Assembly (NCBI GenBank): GCA_020064725.1
Contig: JAGTWJ010000019.1
Coordinates: 2,480,001-2,544,000 of the forward strand
DNA: 64,000 nt
DNA from: Drechslerella dactyloides
Lineage: Eukaryota; Ascomycota; Orbiliomycetes; Orbiliales; Orbiliaceae
Direction: 5' to 3'
Shown: piece by piece, positions 44,261 through 56,000 of the stretch
Layout of the letters: the number at the start of each line of letters is the position of its first letter
How positions within the stretch are numbered: the stretch's first letter is position 1
Made by a program: the position numbers and the translations under genes
Notes under the pieces: model-generated
The model's input: the letters and a program-made list of their open reading frames with translations, nothing else
Database searches by the model: none
Told to the model about the DNA's origin: nothing

Positions 44261-47200
44261 CTAAAACGCCCGCCGTCGCGCCAACGGCGTCGTCGGCCGC
44301 TTCACGGCCCCCTGCTGCGTCGCCAGCCTCTTCACCACCGGATTCCCCGCCGCCGCCGGCACCGTCGCCTTCTTAACCGCGTCTGCCTCCCGCGCCGCCT
44401 CCTTCGCAGCCTCAGCCCGCTGCCTGTCCTCTGCAATCTTCGCCTCGATCTCCATCTTCCTATTGATCTCGTTCTCCGTCACCCGCCGATCCTTCGCCGA
44501 GTACCCCTTCTCCTTAATGCTGTAAAACACCCCGCCCAGCTCCGCCAGCCAGTGCGGGTCCACCGCCGTCACAGTGGACATGTACTCCTTCGACGTCAAT
44601 ATCAGCTCGTGGTAGACAACATAGTCCGGCAGGAACCCGAGCCCGTACAGCGCGGACGTCGGGTGCAGCTGCACGGTAACGCTGGTCCGCAGGTTGATGT
44701 ACTCGCCGATGCCCTTGACTTTCGCCGCCTGCGCGAAATACCCGCTGCAGATACACTTGCGCGCAACATCCCAGTCCGTGCCGCACGAGGTGATCTCGAG
44801 CTTCTGGAACTTCATAATATCGAGCAGCTGCTGCCGGATCTCGCGCGCGCGGCGGAGCGCCTTCGGGTGCAGGAAGTGCTTGATGCACCAGCCGTCCGCG
44901 TACCCGTTGGCTTTCCACTGCGAGTACACGTGCAGGAGGGTAAGGTGGTCGGATTCCGGGACGAAGAACTTTTCGCGCGCGGCGTCGGACTCTTCCTGCC
45001 GTTCCTTCGGGCGGTAGAAGACGCTGGGGACGGAAAGCATGGAGATTATCGTCAGCATCTCTTCGCTGCACCCGTACTCGACCGACATGATGAGCAGCTT
45101 GGACAGCGCGGGCTCCATGGGGAAGCTGGCCATCGATTTGCCGAGGGAGGTGAGTTCGCCAATGTTGTCGAGGGCGCCGAGCGCCCAGAGGTCGAACAAA
45201 CTGGTGGTCATGGTGTCCTGCGGCGGGGGGTCCATAAAGTCGAATTCGAGGAGGTCCTTCACGCCGAGGGATTTCAGCAGGAGGACGGTGTTGCTGAGGT
45301 TCGTCCGCTGAATTTCCGGGATGGTCTGGATGTACATCTCGTTCTGGAAGGCCTGCTCGGTGTACAGGCGGTACGCCTTGCCGGGTCCCGTGCGGCCCGC
45401 GCGCCCGGAGCGTTGGCCGGAGTTGGCCTGCGAGATGGGCGTAATTTGCAGTGTGTCCATGCCCATGCGAGGATTGTACACCTTGAGCTTCGAGTAGCCC
45501 GCATCGACAACGTACATGATACCGTCGACTGCACAAGGATTAGCGATTTTATAATGTATATGGAGGGAATTGAGAGCTACTAACCTGTCAAACTGGTTTC
45601 CGCAATGTTAGTCGCAACAATCACCTTCCTCGCACCTCCCTCCGCCTTGTCGAAAATCTTCGCCTGCAGGTCCGCTGGCATTTGACTGTAAATCGGCAAG
45701 ATGGCAAGCTTGGGCGGATCGTCGAGCTGCGAGAGCCGCTCCGCAACAATCTCACAGGTAGCTTCAATATCCTCTTGACCGGTCATAAAGACCAGGATGT
45801 CGCCGGCTCCCTGGCCGAGATGTATCGAGAGCACCTGCTTGACAGCGGCGTCGACGTAGTCCTCGCACGGCGACTTTGACCACAATACATCAACCGGGAA
45901 TGTCCTGCCGGGAATAGTGTATTCCGGCGCCCCGCCGAAGAAGCGGGAGAAGCGCTCGGCATTCATGGTGGCAGACGTGACGATCAGCTTGAGGTCCCTG
46001 CGTCTCGCTAGGATCTTTTTGATAAGACCCATAAGGACGTCGGTGTTCAGCGCACGTTCGTGCGCCTCGTCCATGATGATGCACGAGTACTTTTCGAGCA
46101 TAGGGTCGACGAGAGATTCCCGCAGCAGGACACCATCCGTCATATCTAAGTCGAGTTTGTTAGAAACGCCAGTCGACTAGAGAGGAAGACAGTGTCAACT
46201 TACATTTTATGATGGTTTCGTCGCTGGTGCAATCTTCGAATCGAATGGCGTAACCGACGGTGCTCCCGAGCTTGGCTTCCATCTCTTCGCTCACACGTTT
46301 CGCAACGCTCATGGCAGCGACACGACGGGGCTGAGTGCATCCAATCATGCCTTGTTTCCCATATCCATCTTCGTACAGAAACTGCGTCAACTGCGTCGTC
46401 TTCCCCGATCCGGTCTCGCCGATGACAATGATGACTTGATTGTCCCTGATCACCCTCAAAAGCTCCTCCCTTACAGCGAACGCTGGCAGATACTCTCGTT
46501 GTTCCTTCAGCGTCCGACTTCGGCTGAACTCGCTGGCGCCCTCGCTCTTTTTCAGATGGTCCGCAAACTTGTTCTCCACCCGGACATCACCGTCATCGGG
46601 TCCATCTTTGCCCTTCTGCTTCGTCGGCTCTCCGGCTCCGAGAGCGCTGTCGCCCTCTTCGTCTTTGATACCAAGGACGTTTCCGAGGTTCGTGCCAGCG
46701 AGATTCGTCGCTTCTTGAGCTTGCTTCGCCCTCTCGCGCTGTTGTCTCCGCTCCCTCACCAGCACCGAACCCTTCTTGCTGAAGATTGCCATATCACTCT
46801 GCGGGTCTCGCACAGCAGGCACAGGGTCTAACTGCTTCGTGAAGATAGTCTTTCCGTCCAGGAATGGCGGGCGGATATCGTGGACGAGAATGTGAACTCT
46901 CGTCTCCTCCTCATCGTCAAGATCGTCCATACCAATATCAGCCCTCTGAGCAACGCCGGACGTCAACATTCGATTCGTCTCCCATGCGTCGACATCCCGC
47001 TGCTTCTGCTGTGCCCGAGCGGACATGCGCTTCCCCGTCTTGCGCTCTGCCAATGCCACCTCCCGCTGCTGATCAGCCCAGGAGTTATCGAGCGAGCCGA
47101 AGGGATTGTGCGTCTCGTCCCCGAACGTATGCCCCATTTCGTCCCCGGCGTACCAATCACGGTCCATAGCCTGTGAGTCGACGGGGTCATAGAAGCTATC

Positions 47201-48214
47201 GTCCGAGTCTCGTATTGCAGCGTTCGTGCGGGGTGTCGCGGCTGGGTATCTCGAAGTCCGCGAGGTTGTAGCGCGGCCCCCCGCGAATCGATCTGATCTC
47301 ATAGGCGTAGCATCATGTCGCCGGCTCCCGAAATCCTGCCGCGTCCTATACCCGTCCCGGTCGTCATCCCTCCACCTCTGATCCCGGTCACCGTATCGAC
47401 CTCCTCGGTCCCGATCTCGATCTCGATCGCTATACTGCGACCGCCTATCGCCGTGCATTCGGTCATCTTCATGCCGCTCGCGCTCTCGGTCCCGCCGCCC
47501 ACGGTGCGCAGCCAGCCTCTCCGCCGCCTCCCTCGACAGGCCACCCCCGTGCGACGGTGTTTCCATACGGCGCTGCACCGGGTGCCGCTGGATTGGCAGT
47601 GATGGCTTCTTGAATTCGACATTGCTATCTTGCTCCGTGCTGCGGTCATCCGGCTGCGAGGGCTGCGACTGGCTGTCGCGCGTCTTGGACTCTAGACTTG
47701 AGCCTGAACCTGGACCTGACTTTCCGGTATCAGCCTGTGTCTCTTCGTCTTCTCCGTCGACTTTGAAGTCCAACTTTATCCTCTTCCTGTCGAGTCCCAA
47801 CCTGGACTCCCGCTTGGCGTCATGGTCGCCTGTATCTCTATTCCTCGTCGATGACGATACGAGCAGGCCGCCGGGCAGCTCGGATTGCCGTTCCAGACGC
47901 TCCGGCTTCGTGAAGCCGCCGCCTTTGCCAGCGCCGTTCTGGGCGCCGGAGGCGGCAGCACCGCCACTCGAGTCTCCTTCTTGGATGCGTGTCTTGACCT
48001 GTTCGAAGACTTCCTGGAGGAATTCGTCACGGTACCGGCCGAACGCGCTGCATGCTGCGATGAACGATTTCGGCCCCGGCTGGCCTTTGGCGACCTGGAT
48101 GATGTTTCGAGCGAGGTAGTCGTTCGGGTCGCGGCCGAGTTCCTTTCCGATCTGTACCGCGAGATGGTGGGTGTATTCGTCGTTCAGGCCGGGGGGGATT
48201 ACGGCGTCCGACAT
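44261..48214 (-). CDS. PRP16: Pre-mRNA splicing factor, DEAH-box ATPase PRP16 (DHX38)
   Basis: Three exons, 46204-48214, 45585-46145 and 44261-45528, sum to 3840 nt and 1279 residues; the introns are 58 and 56 nt. The long N-terminus includes an Arg/Asp/Glu-rich RD repeat region (RDRERERHEDDR type) and the PRP16-specific block HDIRPPFLDGKTIFTKQL followed by AVRDPQSDMAIFSKKGS. The helicase core shows Walker A GETGSGKT (about 599-606), TQPRRVAA, DEAH (696-699), SAT, and QRSGRAGRTGPG (motif VI). Then come the winged-helix, ratchet and OB-fold regions common to DEAH splicing ATPases. The protein remodels the spliceosome after the first catalytic step and proofreads branching. The start ATG 48214 gives MSDAVIPPGLNDEYTHHLA; the open frame further upstream is leader. 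It lies 370 bp downstream of NOP14 on the same strand. Confidence 0.95.
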
Positions 48215-48584
48215 GGTTGTGATGGCGAGGGTCGTTTGTGAGTCGAGGAGGTTGACGTTTGACGTTTGATAATTTCTAGGAGGCGAGATGTGAAGCTTGA
48301 ACCAGCTTGCAACACATGACCTCGCGTTGGCAACTGTACCGCGTGTGTATAATTCGCGATGGCACGAATGATGCTGTCTCGTATAACAGCACAAGAACAC
48401 TTGCAAGTCGGCATTACAACAGGGAATAAGTCGATGAGAGCTAAGGATTTGCTGCCAGTTTCCAGCAAACCATAAGAGTATTCCGACCATGCTAAATAAT
48501 CGCATAGATCGCGTTCTATAAATCTACTCTAACTATATCGTTGATATTTACAACTCTATCTTACACGCCATCCACGAATGACGG
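48215..48584. promoter_or_regulatory. Upstream region of PRP16 and 3' end of NOP14
   Basis: 370 bp between same-strand genes, holding the NOP14 terminator side and the PRP16 promoter. No clear TATA box or known site. Confidence 0.5.
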
Positions 48585-51543
48585 CTACTTCTTCTTTTTC
48601 TGCCTGCCAGCCTTCTCCCTCTCATACGCATTCGCGGCAGCCCCCTCCTCATTCTGAATCATGCTCACAATCCTCTTCATCTTGTCATGGTACTCCTGAT
48701 CCGCCACCTTCCTCTCCTTCAGCTTCTCGCGCGCGATAAACTGCGAGTCCTTCCGCAGCTCCCTCATCGCGCCCTTGCGCTCCTTCTTGTGCTCCGCCTT
48801 GAGCTTGTTCAGCTCCTTGCGGTCCTGGTCTCGGTCGTACGACGACTTGTGGCGGTCGAGCGAGTACTCTTCCTCGAACTTGGGCATGTTGGACGGTATC
48901 GGCAGCGGGCGGTGGTGGTGCAGCTCTAGCGGGCGGCGGAACTTTTGCGCGTGGGTACGTAGGCGGTGGAGTTCGGGTAGGGCTGTGTCTTTGATGTAGT
49001 TTGCTAGGGGTTTTGGGAGCGCTTTGGCGCATGCGGGTGAGTTGAAGTGGGATAGGATGGTGATTGCGGGGTTGGAAATTTCGAGGAATGCTGTCTTGGA
49101 GGAGTATAGTTTTGCAAAGGCGACGAGCTGTTGGGTGAGGGCGTATGTGAGTGTGATTTTGAGAGCAGCAGGGTCGGATATGGCGTCCGTGTATAGAGCT
49201 TCTTTGAATTTGAGCTTGCCGAGTTCGAATCCGTCCTTCGGCGAGGTCGATATTCGCAGCTTTGACGAGTTCTCGATCCCGTGGACCGGAAAACTGCCGG
49301 GAATCTTGGGGAACGGTGACGGCGACAGCGCAACGAGGCACTGGTATATATAATTGACAGCTTCCGGAATCACTCGTTTCGACAGACGTTGGTACTGCGC
49401 GTGGAATTAGCACCGGTCGACCGCTTGGGATTGAGTTTATAGACTCACCTGCAGACATAAAGTGACCATATAACAACCCTGGGCCATCGTTTCGATATCC
49501 TTCGGAGGGGTGGAGCTCAGCCACCGTGCTATAACCAGCATCGCCGGCGTCACGACAATGTGGAAGTGATCAGACGTAGGATATATGACGCCCAGCGCCG
49601 TCAGAATCATGAGATCTGACCGCTTGCACTTCTTCTGCTGTCCGATCCTATCGAAGAATTTCTGGATATGTTCCCGGAATCTCGCAGCGGAGGCCTGCGG
49701 GAACCCCTTGGATAAGCTATGGAGATGGCGGATCAATATCTCCAAGGTGCCCATAGGAGGGGGCGTCGGCAAATCGGCGAGATAGATAATATGATCGAAG
49801 ATGACCAACATGAAATTCTGCTGATGAGTTAGCATACTGTGAATATAATTCAGCTAAGTTAGAGCACTCACGGAAAGCTTGGACTTGTTGTCCGGACCCA
49901 GCGAAGGATGATGCAGAACGCGAATACGCTTAACGATCGTCGGCAGGTCCTCCATCTTGTGCCTCGACGTGATTTTAAGGAACTCCTGGTGTGTCCCCGG
50001 GCACGGGAACGTGAACGGTAGAGTAGCATCACCCGCTCCAGCACCGTTGGCGTGTCCCGTTGCTTTTGGAGCCGACGATTCATCTTCGGAATCCATCAGG
50101 TTGTCACCTTCCGATTCTTCGGACTCCGACGCTCCTTCATCGTCTACGAGAGCGTCTGCATCCTCGTCGGACTGGTAGTCGTCAGAGTATGCATCGTCAT
50201 TATCCAGATCTCGACGACGGGATGATTTTCTAGCCGACAAGCTCTCTCCCGCCTCGGCCTCGACATCATCTTCATCTTCGTCATCCTCGTCATCACTTTC
50301 ATCCTCGTCTTCTTCAGAGTCATCTTCATCACTATCGGAAGCGCCGTGAACCAGGTCCTCTTCCTCCGGGGCGAGTTTGATACCCTTCCCCAGCCCAAAC
50401 TCGTCATCGCTCACGTCCTCCTGCGCATCAGCCTCATCCTCGCTGCTCTCCTCGCCACGCATGCGCCGCTGTCTGCTCTTCTCCAGCTTTTGCAGCTGGG
50501 CGGCTCGTTCCTCAGCGAGCTCCTCGGCGGACTTTGTCCTATCCGCCGGTTTCGAGCGCTTGTCATATGTCATCTCGCGGACGGCGGTGTCGTATTTCGA
50601 ATTGACGTCTAATCCCCCGTTGATTTGAGCGGCCCTGTCGGCGTGCATGGAGTTTGTAGCGCCACCGTTGGCGCTACCTTCAGGCTTCCCGTGTGGCGGC
50701 CGCGCCGGGATCCCGGCCAGCAGGGCCCTGATACCACCGAGCTGTGCGTCGAGCTCCTCCCTGAGGTCTTCATCGGCCTCTTTCTCTTTCTGCCGCTCGT
50801 ACTTGTGGAACTTGGACTTGGCGATGACTTCCTTCATTACTTCCGCTTTTGATTTCTTCTTCGGCGGGCCGTCCGTCTCGTCGTCCGAGGCGTCAAGCTC
50901 GCCGTCCGATGGGTGAGACCGCTTCGCGGGCCGTAGGATGTCCTCGTCGCTGTCGATGTCCTCGTTGAAGTCTTCGGCGGGCAGCGAGCCCAGCGATTGC
51001 CCGTAGTGCGTGAGGACTTCGTCGTCATCTTCGAGGTTGAAGATGTCGGCCTTGCGCGACCGCTGCTGCTGCTCTCTCGTGAAGCGTTCGAGCATCCTGT
51101 CTTCCGGCGCCATTGTGGGGTCGTTCTCGCCGAACCTTCGATCGACGATGCCGCCGACTTTGTTCCGCTGCTGCATTTCCACCAGCAGGGTTTTCCGACG
51201 CTGGACGAGACGTTCTCGATTAGCCGTGCGTTCTTCACATCCCGACGACCAATCATTTGGGAATTACATTTTCCTCGCCAGCCTGCTTGCTGATGCCTGG
51301 CCGGCCGACCGTGCCTTTCACCTTGCGTCCGCCGGTGACGCTGAATTTCTCCTTGGTCTGCTTGATCTCGAACGGGTTGAACTCCTCGCGGATGCTCTGC
51401 AGCGCGGCCTCTTTGGACAGGCGGGCATCGTTGCCGCTCTTGTTCTGTCGAGCTCGCTTTTTCGCCTTCTTCGACTTCTGGGGCTGTCCGATGACGCCCG
51501 CATTCTTGAGCGACTCCCGCAGGCGCTTCAACTGGGACGGCAT
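48585..51543 (-). CDS. NOP14: Nucleolar protein NOP14 (40S ribosome biogenesis)
   Basis: Four exons, 51268-51543, 49872-51200, 49449-49820 and 48585-49394, sum to 2787 nt and 928 residues, the usual family length. The N-terminus MPSQLKRLRESLKNAGVIG passes into a Lys-rich block (KSKKAKKRARQNKSG). It is followed by the NOP14 signature REEFNPFEIK, GRPGISKQAGEEN|RRKTLLVEMQQRNKVGG and DRRFGENDPTMAPEDRMLERF across the first intron. A strongly acidic, low-complexity segment lies around residues 330-470. The C-terminal half is helical and ends in a Lys-rich tail (GRQKKKK). NOP14 is a component of the SSU processome needed for 18S rRNA maturation and 40S assembly. Introns are 67, 51 and 54 nt. The second acceptor is a tandem CAGCAG, so one Gln may be variably included. 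It diverges from RPP1. Confidence 0.94.
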
Positions 51544-51647
51544 GGCTGTTGGTGACGATGCGATGCGGTGCGAGCGGTTGGCGTGCTGAACGAATTTGAA
51601 GCGTCGTGCTGCGCGACCAATTTTTTTTCAGTTTCGTTTGTTCGCTC

Positions 51648-51680
<33 letters not shown>

Positions 51681-51821
51681 CCGCAAGCCCGCGCAAAACG
51701 TGCACCACGCACGCCACGCCACCGTCACCCACGCTTCACCGTCAATGCGATGCCGCCGCCCCGATAAACATCCGCCAAACGACGATGAAGATACACCCCA
51801 CGAGCACTACTACCACCAGCG
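51544..51821. promoter_or_regulatory. Bidirectional promoter of NOP14 and RPP1
   Basis: 278 bp between the two ATGs. A 28-base T run lies near the middle; such tracts exclude nucleosomes and are common in shared promoters of growth genes in fungi. No other factor site was recognised. Confidence 0.6.
51650..51677. repeat. T28 homopolymer in the NOP14-RPP1 promoter
   Basis: Twenty-eight consecutive T on the plus strand, 107 bases upstream of the NOP14 ATG (as A28) and 145 bases upstream of the RPP1 ATG. Confidence 0.92.
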
Positions 51822-53071
51822 ATGTTCTACGACCTGAACATCCCGTGGACGTCGAAAGATGACCCGGAGCTCCCCCGAACGGCAGCCTTCCTGGCCGAGC
51901 GTACGTCGCAATGCACACACACACCATACCGCATGCACGCCTACAGACGATATATCGCTAACAGACGTCCAGTAGGATACAATGTAATCGCGCTCACGCA
52001 GACCATCGCCGGCAAGATTACGTCAAAATCCGTACGTATCAGGCACCAGCCCGGACGTCATGCGGTTCCCGGCACCCCACACACAGCGCGTAAACGTTAG
52101 CTTACGATACACCGGACGATACGTAGCCTGGCGTCGCGAACGTCATTCCGGAGAACCCGTTCCCTGACCTGCCGAGCCTCCGCGTTCTTCGGCGGGCGAC
52201 AGTGATCCTCGACGACCCCTCGCAGAACTACGGATTGGTGGGGCCCCTTTTCAACCCGGCTAGCTAACAGCATCCACGCATTGAACGTGCGCTGACAGGT
52301 GTAGCGTGACAGGCGTCCCTGTCGAACAGCTTCGACATCATAGCGCTGCGTCCCACGGACGAGAAACTGCTCCTGCAAGCCTGCACGAGCCTCGAGTGCG
52401 ACCTGATCTCGCTGGACATGTCCGTCCGGCACCCGTTCCACTTCAAATACAAGGTCCTCGGGCAGGCCATCTCCCGCGGCATCCGCTTCGAGATCACCTA
52501 CGCCGCCTCGATACACGATGCCAACGCGCGGAGGAACCTGCTGTCCAACGCGGCAGCGCTGGTGCGGGCGACGAAGGGCAAGGGCGTGACCGTTAGCTCC
52601 GAGGCGAGGAACGCAGCCTTCTGCAGGGCCCCGTTCGACGTTATCAATCTGGCTACGCTGTGGGGATTGAACCAGGAGAACGGCAACGCGGCCATAACAA
52701 CCGGTCCGCGGTCGGTGATGCTGCAGGCCAAGATGAAGAGACAGTCCTTCAGGGGCGTGATAGACGTGATCGATGGCGGCGGCGTGCCCAAGTCTGCAAC
52801 CGCAGCAGCAGCGTCGAAAGACGGCACCAAGGCGACGACGACGATATCGCAAAAGGCACGGGGCAAGCGCAAAGCGGACACGGGAGACACGACGGCGGCA
52901 ACGGACGCCGAAGAGTCAACCAAGGAATCCACGCCAGTCGAAACCCCGGCTGCAATCGGGGACGCATCCCACGGCGACGTCGCTGAGTCCCGGCCGGCGA
53001 AGAAGCAAAAGCAAAAGCAAAAAGCACAGCTGCCGCCGCCTGCTGCGAAGAAACCTGCAGCCAAGGGTTAG
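51822..53071 (+). CDS. RPP1: RNase P/MRP protein subunit RPP1 (Rpp30)
   Basis: Four exons, 51822-51900, 51973-52031, 52127-52237 and 52313-53071, sum to 1008 nt and 335 residues. The protein starts MFYDLNIPWTSKDDPELPRT and continues LGYNVIALTQTIAG, LRVLRRATVILDDPSQNYGL, DIIALRPTDEKLLLQACTS and CDLISLDMSVRHPFHFKYK; these are the core blocks of the Rpp30 TIM-barrel domain in order. Rpp30/Rpp1 is an essential protein subunit of nuclear RNase P (tRNA 5' processing) and RNase MRP (pre-rRNA cleavage). The last 90 residues are a Lys/Ala/Thr-rich tail (AKKQKQKQKAQ), variable in fungi. Branch CTAAC precedes the first acceptor. The third donor, GTGGGG, is unusual, but the join gives NYGL-ASLSNSF as expected. 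It shares a promoter with NOP14. Confidence 0.94.
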
Positions 53072-56000
53072 CTCTACCCGGGACAGAAACCGAATAGCAA
53101 CGTCCTCTACCATGTCACCCGACGGTATGCATCCCATCGATGCATTAAGCGTGAGAAACAGGTAAAATTACAGCGCCAGGCCATGGGTGCAGTAATTGTA
53201 GCGAGTAAAGCCATACATCGGCTGAATCCATCGGTTCCTCATCCGCCGATATCTCAAATTATGAATCCCGTCGGATCATGTCGCATGTAACGGACTTTAC
53301 GATTTCTAAAAAAACGTGGTGTTCGTAAATTGTAACGATTCAGCTACCCGACACGACCAATCTGACATTTCCACCGAACCTCATCCACGAACACGAGCTA
53401 AGAACCTTATGCGTATGCATCGCGTGGATGCACCTGTCGACGCACAGAATCGCCAGAAATCCGTGATCTCTGCATGTACGCACGCACGTACGCGCACCGA
53501 TTGCATCGATGCGGGGTATTCATATGTAAAAATAGATATTTATAGCAACAAGAGGGGAACCAAACCAAAGGCTCAACTCAACTCAACTCAACAAGGCTGT
53601 GCTATTAATATCAACAAGGACATCCATCCATCCTTCTGCTTCATGCGTGAAGGGGTTCCTGCATAAGCTAGAAAAATCGAACAGAGACAAGATGCAGCTA
53701 GCTGCATGCTGCATGTATGTACTCCAGACGGGGGTCCAGCCGGTATCGCAGTACATCGGTCTGGTACGATGATTACCAAAGTCGACGGCACTCTCCATGA
53801 TTACGATTACATGATGGGCTGGCGTGCAGGCGGGATGCGAGTGGGTCGCTGGTGAGAAAAAAACGGTGCAAGCGCAGCACGGTGACATCAACCGATGACC
53901 TCGTTGTTACAAACACGGTATCGATAGGTGTCGATTACAAGCTCGGACTCTCGAGCTGTCGAGCAGCTCAGCTTTGTTTCAGCGGGAGAGCCTGTCGCCC
54001 GGTAATTCGCGAATGCATGTCTAGCTGAATCGGACTCGGAGGAACCAACAAATCGATCGCGGTGCCAGATTCAGAGCTTGGGCTTCAGGCCGGCCGGCCC
54101 AGTCGACCAACGTGCAAACCCAGGCGAAGACCAGTTGAAACCGTTTGGCAGGCAAGCATTCAGCCGACCGACCGACCGACCGACTCGATCCCTGCCCTGA
54201 ACCTCTGGACGTTGTGGCACAAGAAAACGCGGGAAGCAAGTCTACTCGTGATCCTGAGCGAACGAGCGAGCGAACGGTGACGAAAATAGAACCCACGCTA
54301 CATACAGGGCCCTTTTCACCGTCGTGTCCATTACATTACACATATTACAGACATGTATGTCTCTCGGTCCGCAGCATGCGATCCTGTCGGTTCTCGTCAG
54401 CAGGGTAGATGGATGGCAGGTCCGGTATGGTATGTGACCGGGTGCCACAAGCAGCACGATGGGTTATTTTGGACCGAAAAGATGGCTTTTCTGGAGCTAT
54501 CCGCATTGCATCGTCTACCGTATACGTACTATACTATACTACATGCGAGCAACGTACAAAACGCATACGTATGTACGACAACAGGTACGGAAGACAAGGT
54601 TGCGTCCCCGGACCACGCTAGCGCACTTCGTCCATAATATCGCATGCCGGACGCACAAACCGAAGAGGAAGTCGAAATGTTCGAGGCTCAAGCTGGCTAG
54701 CAGATCCGATGCTAGGATTGCGGATGCCGAGGAGCAGCGGGGGCGGACAGGGAGAGCTACAGAGACGGCTGGTGGGTCCAGCGAGCGAGCTGCAAGCTTG
54801 TGTCTGTGGAGAGGTGGAGGTGGTGGAGCACGTTCCTGTGTGTGGTGTGGTGATGATGCGGGTGGAGCCCCCGTCTATATTTAGCTCACAGACGGTGACT
54901 TTATCGCAACACCACCACCGTCCACCTGCACCGCGACCACGAACCGCGACCACGACCCTGGCCCCGATCGCAATCTTCCCAGGAACCAGGCAGGAGGTGC
55001 CGTCGAGCGAGGCTTCGATCGACGAGGGGTGGCGGATTGGGAATCTTTTGACGGCGCGGTTAGCTAGCTAGCCAACTGGTTTTGAAATCGATCGTGCTGA
55101 GCACGAGCCGCAGTGCTGGACGTCTGGATCCCTTCCTGTTGGGTGCATGTTTGTAATTGTGCTCGATCCGCCCCCCCCCGCCGCCGCGCCGCAGCGCGAC
55201 CCGCTGTCTGTCTGTCTGTCTGTCTGTAAAGATCGCAGACGGCAGGCAGGCAAGCAAGGCTTGTGCTTGTATACATGTATCAACGGATTCGATTGCTATC
55301 GGTCCATGGGCGAGCGAGCGAGGCTTAGAAGCAACCTCGAGCTTTCCGCGTTTCACGAGGGTCCCGTCCGCGAGGAACTCGAGACGGGTTGAACGAACGA
55401 TAAGCCTCCAGAAACCACACACACCCATGCAGTTTGCACATGCCTGCGCGATACTGTGCCGAGTTTTCGCAGTTTGCGAATCGATGCGGTGGCATGCCGT
55501 GCAGGTTTTCTCGATCGAACCGCGGTGCCGTTCCTGCGACCTTGACAGACATGAACCCTACATGCAGCGAGACATAGGCGCGATAAATGTCAACCTGGGA
55601 CGTACATGTTCGTACATACAGCGGCCGGAGGCTACATTGCATTGTGGGATTTGGAATGTTCTTCCTGTCTGTCAGATTGATTGATTGATTGCGCTCGGCA
55701 TGCAGCCGGAGTTTCGCTCGCTTGTCACCAGCGGCAAGAATACACGCATTTCCAGTTCATGCCGTCCCCCGTGCATGCGTCTTGTACATTCAACTGTACG
55801 GAACAGTCCATGTACAGGAAGGAATACATATGCACAGGATAGTTCGTACAGATGTCATGGATATATCCGCTCGAGGCGGTTTCCCCATTCGACTGCAGCG
55901 GCACTGGACTGGTCTGCATGCATGCATGCTGATTTCATGCGGCACCGTATCATATGTACGTAGTAGTATCGCGGGGAGGAACGAGCAAGCCACTCATAAG

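Noticed and set aside
49200..49225. tRNA T-loop-like GAGTTCGAATCCGTC
   Set aside because: Lies in NOP14 coding sequence and has no matching acceptor stem or anticodon arm around it.
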